Source: Duganella dendranthematis (GTDB taxonomy: Bacteria > Pseudomonadota > Gammaproteobacteria > Burkholderiales > Burkholderiaceae_D). From it: 64,000 nucleotides of DNA. The stretch's first letter is position 1, and every line of letters begins with the position of its first letter. Both the position numbers and the translations under genes were made by a program. The notes under the pieces are model-generated. The model made no database searches. It was not told the DNA's origin and saw only the letters and a program-made list of their open reading frames with translations. Positions 44,327-52,156 of the stretch are shown piece after piece. The stretch lies in assembly GCF_012849375.1 (NCBI RefSeq), contig NZ_CP051684.1, positions 1,922,001 to 1,986,000 on the forward strand, written 5' to 3'.

Positions 44327-45124
44327 TTATTTTACTGCGGCGATGCGCTTGGGCCGGAACACCGTTGCGTCGGCGTAGAAGGCGTCATCCTGATCGGGCC
44401 ACCAGCCCGGCACGCCCAGCGCCTGCATCGGCGTGAAGCCGGCGGTGCTCAGGCCTTCGTCGGCCAGCTGCTGCGCGACCTTGGCGTCTAGCCACGCGCG
44501 GCGGCCGTCGTGGTCCAGCGCGAAGAAATCCTCGGACGCCAGCACCACCCGCGTGTGCGCGGTGATGGCCTTGCGCGGCGCGACCAGCTTTTCCATCAGC
44601 GCGTGGCCGAACAGCCAGACTTGCGCATCCACACCCCATTGCGCGCGGCGGCCGACAAACGCCTCATGCCAGCGATGCCCTTGCAGCGCCTCAATCAGCG
44701 CCTGGCCTTCTGCATCATCGCGCACCACCAGCAGTGCGGCGTTTTCGTCGAAGATGGTGGCGCCGTCGCGCGCCGGACCGCGTGATTTGCCGACGCCGTC
44801 CAGCGCGATCTGTGCCGCCTGCAAGGCGTTCAGCTGCACTTTGATGCGCGGGAAGGTCAGCCATACCAGGCCGTTGAAGAAGTCGTGCAGGTTGTCGCGC
44901 GTGGGCACGCAACCGGTGGCGCCGATGTGCTGTTCGTAGGCGGTGCCCTCCGGCAGATCCTCCTGCGGCACGAACGACATCGGCAAACCAAGGTGATTGC
45001 GCAGGCCCAGTGCTGCGGCCTGCTGGCAGAACGTGTCGCGGAAGTGCGTGTCTGCCGACAAATGGCTGGCCGCGCCGCGTACCGATTCAAACCACGGTCG
45101 CGACCAGTCGATTGTCTCCAGCAC
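44327..45124 (-). CDS. DUF3025 family protein
   Basis: The 265-aa protein matches DUF3025: it opens with IDWSRPWFESVRGAASHL and contains PEGTAYEQHIGATGCVPTRDNLHDFFNGLVWLTFPRIK (parts: YEQHIGATGCVPTRDN, HDFFNGLVWLTFP), the strongly conserved core. The function is unknown; histidines and acidic residues in the core could bind a metal. It starts three bases after the pyrC stop, so it is almost certainly co-transcribed with that pyrimidine-synthesis gene. Confidence 0.88.
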   Translation of the reverse strand: MLETIDWSRPWFESVRGAASHLSADTHFRDTFCQQAAALGLRNHLGLPMSFVPQEDLPEGTAYEQHIGATGCVPTRDNLHDFFNGLVWLTFPRIKVQLNALQAAQIALDGVGKSRGPARDGATIFDENAALLVVRDDAEGQALIEALQGHRWHEAFVGRRAQWGVDAQVWLFGHALMEKLVAPRKAITAHTRVVLASEDFFALDHDGRRAWLDAKVAQQLADEGLSTAGFTPMQALGVPGWWPDQDDAFYADATVFRPKRIAAVK

Positions 45125-45127
45125 TGC

Positions 45128-46180
45128 TTACACCATTTTCCAGTTGATGGTTTCGCCGGCGTTGAGCGGCACCACCTGCTGGTCGGCCAGCGGCAGGGTC
45201 TCCGGCAGGGTCCACTGCTCGCGCTTTAGCGTAATGGTGCCTTCGTTGCGTGGCAGACCGTAGAAGGCCGGGCCGTTGAAGCTGGCGAAGGCTTCCAGTT
45301 TATCCAGCGCGCCGGCGCGTTCGAAGGCTTCCGCGTACAGCTCCATCGCATGCAGCGCGGTGTAGCAACCGGCGCAACCGCAGGCGGCTTCCTTTGCGCC
45401 TTGCGCGTGCGGCGCCGAATCGGTGCCGAGGAAGAAGCGTTCGTCGCCGCTGGTGGCAGCCGTCACCAGCGCCAGGCGGTGTTCTTCGCGCTTCAGCACC
45501 GGCAGGCAGTAGTAGTGAGGACGAATGCCGCCCTTGAAGATATCGTTGCGGTTGTACAGCAGGTGATGCGCGGTGATGGTCGCGGCGATCGGGCCTTCGG
45601 CTTCCGCCACGTACTGGGCGGCGTGCTTGGTGGTGATGTGCTCAAACACGATATTCAGCGCCGGGAAATCGCGGCGCAGTGGACGCATCACGCGTTCGAT
45701 GAACACGGCTTCGCGGTCGAACAGGTCGATGTCCTGATCGGTGACTTCGCCGTGCACCAGGAACGGCATGCCGACTTCCTGCATCTTCTCCAGCACCTTG
45801 TAGCAGTTGGCCAGATCGGTCACGCCAGCGTCCGAATTGGTGGTGGCGCCGGCCGGGTACAGCTTGACCGCGTGGACAATGCCGCTCTCCATGGCGCGCA
45901 CAATTTCGTCGGTCTGCGTGTTGTTGGTCAGGTAGAGCGTCATCAGCGGCTCGAAGTTGAACTCCTTCGGCAGCGCCGCCAGAATGCGCTCGCGGTAGGC
46001 GACAGCGGCCGCCGTGGTGGTCACCGGCGGTTTCAAATTTGGCATCACAATGGCGCGGCCGAACTGGCGGGCGCTATGCGGCAGCACGCTGGCCAGCGTC
46101 GCGCCGTCGCGCAAATGCAGGTGCCAGTCGTCTGGACGGGTGATGGTGATGCTGTCGGGAGTATTTGCGAGGTCGGACAT
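45128..46180 (-). CDS. pyrC: Dihydroorotase (class II)
   Basis: PyrC cyclises carbamoyl aspartate to dihydroorotate in pyrimidine synthesis. The 350-aa protein has the zinc ligands in [10 protein letters not shown] (residues 17-26), the carbamylated lysine in [22 protein letters not shown], and the C-terminal GTDSAPH metal aspartate. Length and motifs match the type II enzymes of E. coli and other proteobacteria. It is the first gene of the minus-strand group with DUF3025 three bases behind. Confidence 0.97.
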   Translation of the reverse strand: MSDLANTPDSITITRPDDWHLHLRDGATLASVLPHSARQFGRAIVMPNLKPPVTTTAAAVAYRERILAALPKEFNFEPLMTLYLTNNTQTDEIVRAMESGIVHAVKLYPAGATTNSDAGVTDLANCYKVLEKMQEVGMPFLVHGEVTDQDIDLFDREAVFIERVMRPLRRDFPALNIVFEHITTKHAAQYVAEAEGPIAATITAHHLLYNRNDIFKGGIRPHYYCLPVLKREEHRLALVTAATSGDERFFLGTDSAPHAQGAKEAACGCAGCYTALHAMELYAEAFERAGALDKLEAFASFNGPAFYGLPRNEGTITLKREQWTLPETLPLADQQVVPLNAGETINWKMV

Positions 46181-46244
46181 GGCGGCGGGCTTTCAGGCTA
46201 TCAAAGTGCGAATAGCCGACATTTTACCTCGTTGCGCCGGTCGC

Positions 46245-46273
46245 TTGACAGTGCGTACGCACCAGCGTACGTT
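46245..46273 (+). promoter_or_regulatory. Toxin-antitoxin promoter with paired CGTACG operator
   Basis: A perfect TTGACA (46245-46250) and TACGTT (46268-46273) are separated by 17 bases, upstream of the antitoxin gene. The spacer and -10 hold the palindrome GTGCGTACGCAC (46251-46262) and a second CGTACG core (46266-46271), 12 bases centre to centre. This mirrors the long and short palindromes with the same spacing known for E. coli yefM-yoeB, there with TGTACA cores. Confidence 0.7.
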
Positions 46274-46300
46274 TAGACCACGCCATCCCAAGGAGCCTCC

Positions 46301-46543
46301 ATGGACACCATTTCCGCCAGCGAAGCCCGCGCCCGGCTGTACACCCTGATTGACGAAGCCGCCGCCAGCCACGCACCGGTCACCATCACCGGCAAGCGCA
46401 ATAACGCCGTGCTGGTGTCGGCAGAGGATTGGGCGGCAATCCAGGAAACGCTGCACTTGCTCTCCGTGCCCGGAATGCGGGAGTCGATTCTTGCAGCGCG
46501 CGCGGAGCCACTGGAAAACAACAGCAAGGAATTAAGCTGGTGA
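46301..46543 (+). CDS. YefM/Phd-family antitoxin
   Basis: The 80-aa protein follows the YefM pattern: the DNA-binding N-terminus MDTISASEARARLYTLIDEA, then PVTITGKRNNAVLVSAEDW and the toxin-binding tail ETLHLLSVPGMRESILAARA. It neutralises the toxin encoded next to it and represses their promoter. AAGGAG precedes the ATG. Its stop overlaps the GTG start of the toxin (GTGA), the usual coupled arrangement. The operator upstream is described separately. Confidence 0.92.
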   Translation: MDTISASEARARLYTLIDEAAASHAPVTITGKRNNAVLVSAEDWAAIQETLHLLSVPGMRESILAARAEPLENNSKELSW

Positions 46544-46803
46544 GCTGGCAGCTGGTGTATTCGCGTCAAGCAGAAAAAGACGCGAAAAAATTAGCCGTCG
46601 CTCACTTGAAAAAACAAACCCAAGCGCTACTGGACGTGCTGGCCAGCGATCCGTTTGCCCGGCCACCACCATTCGAAAAGCTGGTCGGTGACCTGGCGGG
46701 CACCTACTCGCGCAGGATCAATATCCATCATCGTCTGGTCTACGAGGTCTTTCCTGACCAGAAAATCGTCCGCATCCTGCGCATGTGGACACATTACGAT
46801 TAG
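46540..46803 (+). CDS. yoeB: YoeB/Txe-family ribosome-dependent mRNA endonuclease toxin
   Basis: The 87-aa protein begins with GTG. It has the YoeB layout: SRQAEKDAKKLAVAHLKKQ, then PFEKLVGDLAGTYSRRINIHHRLVYEV and the end MWTHYD. The catalytic residues known for YoeB have counterparts: a glutamate in PPFEKL, the arginine in HHRLVYEV and the terminal His-Tyr. It would cut mRNA in the ribosomal A-site when YefM is degraded. It shares four bases with the 3' end of the converging frameshifted gene. Confidence 0.92.
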   Translation: MSWQLVYSRQAEKDAKKLAVAHLKKQTQALLDVLASDPFARPPPFEKLVGDLAGTYSRRINIHHRLVYEVFPDQKIVRILRMWTHYD

Positions 46804-48139
46804 TCCGGGCGCTGTTTTGCCATCAGTTTGCCGGATTCGTTGCCTTCTTCGTTGCCCTTGCCGTCGTAGCGGATGTAGTCGAATACGTCCGCCGCCTTGA
46901 CTTTGACGATCTGGCCACTGTGCAGCGTGGGGATGTTGGCCGGTTCGTTGTTCAGCAGGCCGGTGATTTCCTTGTCGTCCCACTTGGTCACTTCCACCCA
47001 CATCCACTCGCGGCCATTGTCCGGCGCGGCGAAGGGGGCTTTGACCATGATGTACTCGCCGGTGCGCAGGCCGGCGTTGAAGGCTTGTTGCAGCGCCGGC
47101 AGCCTGGCCTTGGCGGCGGTGCTGGCAGCCAGCACCGCGTCGTCATGCCGCACGATCTGCACCGAATCGGCGGAACCGAACAGCGACGCAAACAACGCGG
47201 TCTGCTGCGCATGGCGGTCCGGCCCGGATAGCGGTCGAACCCGATTTCGAGCAGACGGTTGCGCGGATCGCCCTCTTCCGGTTTGCCGCTATACAGCGCC
47301 AGCTGGGCGGTTGCCGTGGCGTTGTCCTGTAGCGTCGGCAGTTGCGCGCCGCGCACTGACTCGTGCTTGATGGCCTTCAGGTTGAGCGTCAGCGTGCCGC
47401 CCGGACCGATGGCCGCGCCTTCCGCCAATGCCTGCGCCAGGATGTTGATCAGGTTACCGGCCTGGTTGTTCTGCGAATGGGCCACCTCGTTGACCACCAC
47501 GTCCGGCAGGCCGAACTTGGCCATGCCGAGGGTGATTTCGCGCAGTAGCTGGTCTTCGCGGTAAGCGTGGATAATCGTGTGGCGCGCCACATACGGCGTG
47601 TCGCCCTGCCAGCCGTCGACGCGGCGCTTGCGCCATTCGGCGGCGGTGAGGATTTCGCGGGTTTCTTCATCCCACAGCAGGCCGCCGGTCTGCTCGGCCA
47701 CTTGCAGCAGCAGACGGTCGGCGGCTCGCAGGCCGGCGTAGGTCGGCGAGGCGGGCATGCGGAATTCCAGCACCAGCGCCTGTTGCGCCAGTTGAACCTC
47801 CTCAGACTGCTCCTTGCTCAGGCCACGGCCGAAATACTGGATCATGCGCAGGTCCGGCGGCGTAAAGTTCTTCTGGACGTCGACTTCCAGCAAGGCGCTG
47901 AGTTGCGCCTCGGCCGGCGCCGGCGACAGATCCTTCACCAGTGTCAGTGCACCGCCCTGCTGCGCCAGCGCCTTTTGCAAGGCCGCCATGGGCCCGGTGG
48001 CCGGCGCCTTGGCGAAGTAAATCGCGTAGACAAAGCCGACCGGCCCCTTCATCGGCGCGCCGGGTGGGAACTTGTCCGCCGCTCGCGCCATGGAGGCGCA
48101 ACACATCAGAACCAGAAACAGCGAACGAAATAGCGGCAT
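46800..48139 (-). pseudogene. Frameshifted secreted DUF2314-containing protein
   Basis: Two frames join near 47220. The first encodes a signal peptide (MPLFRSLFLVLMCCASMARA) and about 300 normal residues up to RNRLLEIGFDRYPG. The second resumes with DRHAQQTALFASLFGSADS and ends with a DUF2314 domain (EYIMVKAPFAAPDNGREWMW, LHSGQIVKVKAADVFDYIRY). One missing base in the run CCGGGCCGG restores a single product of about 446 aa. Codon quality is good on both sides, so the change is recent or a sequencing error. Function unknown; the full protein would be periplasmic. Confidence 0.75.
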
Positions 48140-48146
48140 GGCAGTC

Positions 48147-49595
48147 CTATTCCACCTTGGTCTGTGCGACCCAGGCCTTGGTGTCGGCCAGGATCTTGTC
48201 GAGCTGGGCGCGGTCGTAGACCTTGCCGTGGCTGATGACGGTGCGAATCTTGCGCGTGGCGCCGATGTCTTGCAGCGGATTGGCGTCCAGCACCAGCACG
48301 TCGGCCGCCTTGCCAGCTTCCAGCGCGCCGTAGCGGTCTTGCTTGCCGAGGAAGCGCGGGCCGTTGATCACCGCCGTCTGCAAGGCCTGCACCGGCGTCA
48401 GGCCGTAATTCACATACAGGCCAATTTCGTCATGCAGCGCCTGCCCGGGATAATCGTAGGAATTCAAAAAGCCCGCATCGGTGCCGGCTATGATGCTGAC
48501 GCCTTCCTGTTGCAGGATAGGCAGCAGCGCCGCCGATTTCTCGAACACCGCCTTGCGCTGCGCAATCGCCGCCGCGTCGTCCTGCGCTGCGCGCTGCACG
48601 CGCCATTCGTAGGTAGCGCGCAGGCCGTGGCCGATGTACTGCAAGGCCTCATCATGCGTATGATCGTCGCGGTCCAGATACGCCACCACGCGCGACACTG
48701 ACAAAGTCGGCACCACCGCCGTGCCCTTGGACGCCATGTAGCGGAACGACGAGCGCGCCGTCGCTTCGTCGTAGCTGGCCAGGCTCTGCTTCACCGCCTC
48801 ACGGCCGGTCAGCGTGCCCGCCGCCACTTGCGCGGTCAATTCCTGCTCCTTCGGCGTGGCCGCGCGCAGCAGGTAGGATTGATGTTCCACCGTGCCCAGG
48901 CCGGCGTCGAACATCGTCGCCAACGTCAGCTGCACCGGAATGTGGCCGGAGGTGCGCATGCCGCGCGCCTTGGCCTGGCGCAGCGCTTCCAGATACATCT
49001 CCGGCTTCAGCGTGTTTTCGGTAATCTTGACGAAGTCCACCTGCTGCCCTTGCAGCTTGTCCAGCGCCTTGCTGACTTCCTCCGGCGTGCCGACTTCAAT
49101 CGTGCCCTTCCACAGCGGCTTGTAGCCTTCCAGCTTGGCGCCGGAGGTAAAGATGGTCGGCCCTTCCAGCTGACGCGCATTGATCTGCGCGCGCCATTGC
49201 AGCACGGTATCCGGCAAATCGCCCGAGCAATCGCGCACGGTGGTGATGCCGTAGGCCAGATACAGCGGCAGCAAATGCTTGTTCTCATCGATCAGGGCCG
49301 GGCCGCCGCCGAAGTGCACGTGCGTGTCCCACAGGCCGGGCATCACATACTTGCCCGGCAGGCTGATGGTTTTTTCGGCAGCGTAGTTGGACAATTGTTG
49401 GTCATCCACCACCGCCAGGATGGTGTCGCCCTTGAGCACCACCGATTTGCCGGTCACCGTTTTACCGCCCGCTACATCGATCAGGGTGGCCTTGGTCAAC
49501 ACCACGTCGGCGGCGATTTTGTCGGCCGCATGGGCCGCGCTCAGCAGTCCCAGCGCCAGCATGGCGCCACTTAATTTCTTAGAAGAAATTTTCAT
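48147..49595 (-). CDS. Secreted amidohydrolase (imidazolonepropionase-like)
   Basis: The 482-aa protein has a signal peptide (LSGAMLALGLLSAAHA, cleavage after AHA) and an amidohydrolase barrel. The metal-binding VMPGLWDTHVHFGGG lies near residue 95, and the lysine or histidine of the second metal set are represented by FVKITEN and TSGHIP, followed by VEHQSYL and the catalytic aspartate in IAGTDAGFLN. The C-terminus KAADVLVLDANPLQDI is typical. Such periplasmic enzymes cleave dipeptides or cyclic amides; the substrate is unknown. Its ATG overlaps the stop of the ABC ATPase by one base, so both are in one transcript. Confidence 0.88.
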   Translation of the reverse strand: MKISSKKLSGAMLALGLLSAAHAADKIAADVVLTKATLIDVAGGKTVTGKSVVLKGDTILAVVDDQQLSNYAAEKTISLPGKYVMPGLWDTHVHFGGGPALIDENKHLLPLYLAYGITTVRDCSGDLPDTVLQWRAQINARQLEGPTIFTSGAKLEGYKPLWKGTIEVGTPEEVSKALDKLQGQQVDFVKITENTLKPEMYLEALRQAKARGMRTSGHIPVQLTLATMFDAGLGTVEHQSYLLRAATPKEQELTAQVAAGTLTGREAVKQSLASYDEATARSSFRYMASKGTAVVPTLSVSRVVAYLDRDDHTHDEALQYIGHGLRATYEWRVQRAAQDDAAAIAQRKAVFEKSAALLPILQQEGVSIIAGTDAGFLNSYDYPGQALHDEIGLYVNYGLTPVQALQTAVINGPRFLGKQDRYGALEAGKAADVLVLDANPLQDIGATRKIRTVISHGKVYDRAQLDKILADTKAWVAQTKVE

Positions 49596-50320
49596 CAGTG
49601 AATTATACGGGCCAGGAAATCACGCGCGCGCTCGGTACGGGGCGCCTGGAAGAACTCGTCCTTGGCCGTATCTTCCAGAATCGCGCCCTGGTCCATGAAC
49701 ACCACGCGGTTGGCCACCTTGCGGGCGAAGCCCATTTCGTGGGTCACCACCATCATGGTCATGCCCTCCTGCGCCAGGCCGACCATCACATCCAGCACCT
49801 CGTTGATCATTTCCGGGTCCAGCGCCGAAGTCGGTTCGTCAAACAGCATCGCAATCGGGTCCATCGACAGCGCCCGCGCAATCGCCACCCGCTGCTGCTG
49901 GCCGCCGGACAACTGGCCGGGGAATTTATCCTGCTGCGCCAGCAGGCCGACCCGGTCCAGGTACTGCAAGCCGCGCGCCGTGGCCTCGTCCTGGCTGCGG
50001 CCCAACACCTTGACCTGGCCCAGCATCAGGTTGTCGCGCACCGATAAATGGGGAAACAACTCAAAATTCTGGAATACCATGCCGATCCGCGCCCGCAGCG
50101 CCGGCAAATCGGTAGCTTTATCGACCACCGAGGTGCCGTCGACAATAATCTGGCCCCGCTGCACCGGCTCCAGCCCGTTGACCGTCTTGATCAGGGTGGA
50201 CTTGCCGGAGCCGGACGGGCCGCAAATCACCATCACGTCGCCCTTGTCCACCCTGGTGCTGCAATCCTTCAAAACCTGGAATTGCCCATACCACTTGCTG
50301 ATGTTTTTGATTTCGATCAT
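49595..50320 (-). CDS. Polar amino-acid ABC transporter ATP-binding protein, without partner genes
   Basis: The 241-aa ATPase belongs to the GlnQ/GltL group. It has Walker A GPSGSGKS (about residue 34), the signature LSGGQQQRVAIARAL, Walker B MLFDEPTSALDPE and the switch THEMGFAR; the start MIEIKNISKWYGQFQVL is canonical. Such ATPases power uptake of glutamate, glutamine or related amino acids, but no permease or binding-protein gene is present on either side, so partners must be encoded elsewhere or the gene is a remnant. It overlaps the amidohydrolase start. Confidence 0.92.
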   Translation of the reverse strand: MIEIKNISKWYGQFQVLKDCSTRVDKGDVMVICGPSGSGKSTLIKTVNGLEPVQRGQIIVDGTSVVDKATDLPALRARIGMVFQNFELFPHLSVRDNLMLGQVKVLGRSQDEATARGLQYLDRVGLLAQQDKFPGQLSGGQQQRVAIARALSMDPIAMLFDEPTSALDPEMINEVLDVMVGLAQEGMTMMVVTHEMGFARKVANRVVFMDQGAILEDTAKDEFFQAPRTERARDFLARIIH

Positions 50321-50367
50321 AAGAAAATAGATTATTCGGTCTGGCCACGGGCAGGACGGCTGCGCGC

Positions 50368-50396
50368 TTGACAGCGTCCCTGCCCGCAAGGATACT
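50368..50396 (+). promoter_or_regulatory. Candidate dctA promoter in an inverted repeat
   Basis: TTGACA and GATACT with a 17-base spacer lie about 135 nt before the symporter ATG. They are embedded in an imperfect inverted repeat, CGGGCAGGACG (50348-50358) and CGTCCCTGCCCG (50375-50386). The right arm covers most of the spacer and the -35 lies in the loop. Such a layout could be an operator or an RNA structure. Confidence 0.45.
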
Positions 50397-50529
50397 GCGG
50401 AACTTGCCATTAGTTTCAGCAGCCGGCCCACCCTCCACCGGCTGTCGCCACGCTAACAAAGAACGCAGCGGCGGCCAACCTGCACGCTGCGCAGGCCAAG
50501 AGAGACACTACCACAGGAAACCCAACAAT

Positions 50530-51786
50530 ATGAACAAACAAAGCCGATTGACCACGTACATCCTGATCGGACTGGCGCTAGGCATCATCACCGGCTACAT
50601 CGCCAACATCAATCTGGTGGAAGCGAGCCGCGGCAGCTTTGCCGACACCATGGCGCTGATCACCACGCTGTTCCTGCGCCTGATCAAGATGATTATCGCG
50701 CCGCTGGTGTTCTCCACGCTGGTATGCGGCATTGCCAAGATGGGCGATGCGACCGCTGTCGGCCGCGTTGGCGTCAAGACGCTGGGCTGGTTCTTCATCG
50801 CCTCGGTGATGTCGCTGACCTTGGGCCTGATTCTGGTCAACCTGTTCCGTCCGGGCGACGCGCTGCTGGGCCACATGGCCGCCACCGCCGCCAAGACCGA
50901 CCTGGCCACCTCTAGCCTGACGCTGAAAGATTTCGTCACCCACTTGGTGCCGGCCTCGATCGTTGACGGCATGGCCAAGAACGAAATCCTGCAGATCGTG
51001 ATCTTCTCGCTGTTCTTCGGTTCGGCCGCTGCGGCCGTCGGCCCGAAAGCCAATGTGCTGATCGAAGCGCTGGACGGCGTGGCCCACGTGATGCTCAAAG
51101 TCACCGGCTATGTAATGAAATTTGCACCGTTCGCGGTGTTTGCGGCGGTTGCCGGCACCATCGCCAAGAGCGGTCTGGGCGTGTTGCAAACCTATGGCGT
51201 GTTCATGGCCGAGTTCTACTTCGGCATCGCGCTGCTGTGGGCTTTGCTGATCTTCATCGGCTTCCTGTTCCTGAAAGGCCGCGTCTTCGACCTGATGAAA
51301 GAGATGCGCAGCCCGGCGCTGCTGGCGTTCTCGACCGCATCGAGCGAAGCGGCCTATCCAAAGACGCTGGAAGGCCTGGAGCGTTTCGGCGTGCGCAACC
51401 GCATCGCCTCGTTCGTGCTGCCGATCGGCTACTCGTTCAACCTGGACGGTTCGATGATGTACTGCACCTTCGCCACCGTGTTCATCGCGCAAGCCTATGG
51501 CATCGAAATGTCGCTGGGCCAGCAGATGACCATGATGGCGGTGCTGATGCTGACCTCGAAAGGCATGGCCGGCGTGCCGCGCGCCTCGCTGGTAGTGATC
51601 GCCGCCACGCTGGGCCAGTTCAATATTCCGGAAGCCGGCATGCTGCTGCTGCTGGGCATTGACCATTTCCTCGACATGGCGCGCTCCGCGACCAACGTCA
51701 TCGGCAACGGCATCGCTACCGCCGTCGTCGCCAAGTGGGAAGGCGAGATGGACCCGCCGAAACCGGCCAACGCCGAGCTGGCGTAA
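50530..51786 (+). CDS. dctA: C4-dicarboxylate/cation symporter (DctA type)
   Basis: The 418-aa protein is in the DAACS family. It has a serine-rich loop FSTASSEAAYPKTLEGLERFG, the substrate-binding NLDGSMMYCTFATVFIAQ and DMARSATNVIGNGIATAVVAKWEGEMD in the last helix (parts: ATNVIGNGIATAVVAKW). The ARxxTNxxGNGxATxVVAKW form is that of DctA and not of glutamate carriers, which have RxxxNVxGD. It imports succinate, fumarate or malate. AGGAAA stands nine bases before the ATG. It is followed by a strong terminator. Confidence 0.85.
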   Translation: MNKQSRLTTYILIGLALGIITGYIANINLVEASRGSFADTMALITTLFLRLIKMIIAPLVFSTLVCGIAKMGDATAVGRVGVKTLGWFFIASVMSLTLGLILVNLFRPGDALLGHMAATAAKTDLATSSLTLKDFVTHLVPASIVDGMAKNEILQIVIFSLFFGSAAAAVGPKANVLIEALDGVAHVMLKVTGYVMKFAPFAVFAAVAGTIAKSGLGVLQTYGVFMAEFYFGIALLWALLIFIGFLFLKGRVFDLMKEMRSPALLAFSTASSEAAYPKTLEGLERFGVRNRIASFVLPIGYSFNLDGSMMYCTFATVFIAQAYGIEMSLGQQMTMMAVLMLTSKGMAGVPRASLVVIAATLGQFNIPEAGMLLLLGIDHFLDMARSATNVIGNGIATAVVAKWEGEMDPPKPANAELA

Positions 51787-51789
51787 GCC

Positions 51790-52026
51790 TCAACAAAAAA
51801 GCCACCTTCGCGGTGGCTTTTTTTTGTCACAGCCAAGTGCGCTTGCCTTCCGGCTTGGCCCCCTCTCGCGCAAACGGCGCCGCAGACGGGCGTTGTCGGC
51901 GATAGCACCGATCAGCCCAAGCAGCATCAGCATGCCAAACGCTTCCTGGCCAAAGTACCGAAAGAACAGCCACGCGCCAGCCGCGCACACAATCCCAGTC
52001 AACAGCAGTAACAGCGAGTCTTTCAT
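51790..52026 (-). CDS. Small membrane protein (78 aa) reading through the dctA terminator
   Basis: The product has two hydrophobic segments (LLLLLTGIVCAAGAWLFF and EAFGMLMLLGLIGAIA) and a basic tail (RLRRRLRERGPSRKASALG). An optimal GGAGG ribosome site precedes the ATG. The last 14 codons, giving DKKKPPRRWLFC, are the reverse strand of the dctA terminator, and the TGA follows its T-run. Transcripts may therefore end before or at the stop codon. No family is recognised. The well-formed start and codon use argue for a real gene; the natural C-terminus is uncertain. Confidence 0.6.
   Translation of the reverse strand: MKDSLLLLLTGIVCAAGAWLFFRYFGQEAFGMLMLLGLIGAIADNARLRRRLRERGPSRKASALGCDKKKPPRRWLFC
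51795..51825 (+). terminator. dctA terminator, symmetrical
   Basis: GCCACC-TTCGC-GGTGGC is flanked by six A on one side and eight T on the other. It ends dctA on the plus strand; on the minus strand it is equally able to stop transcription inside the small membrane-protein gene. Confidence 0.88.
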
Positions 52027-52156
52027 GTCGCCTCCAATGAGAGGCTCCATCGTACACCTTGCGCGGAATCGTTATCCGGCTTGGCGGTTTTCGTAATTGC
52101 GGTGGCGCAAGGGTTGCTGCACCATCTAGCGATAATTTTATTATGCTGGAGACGAT

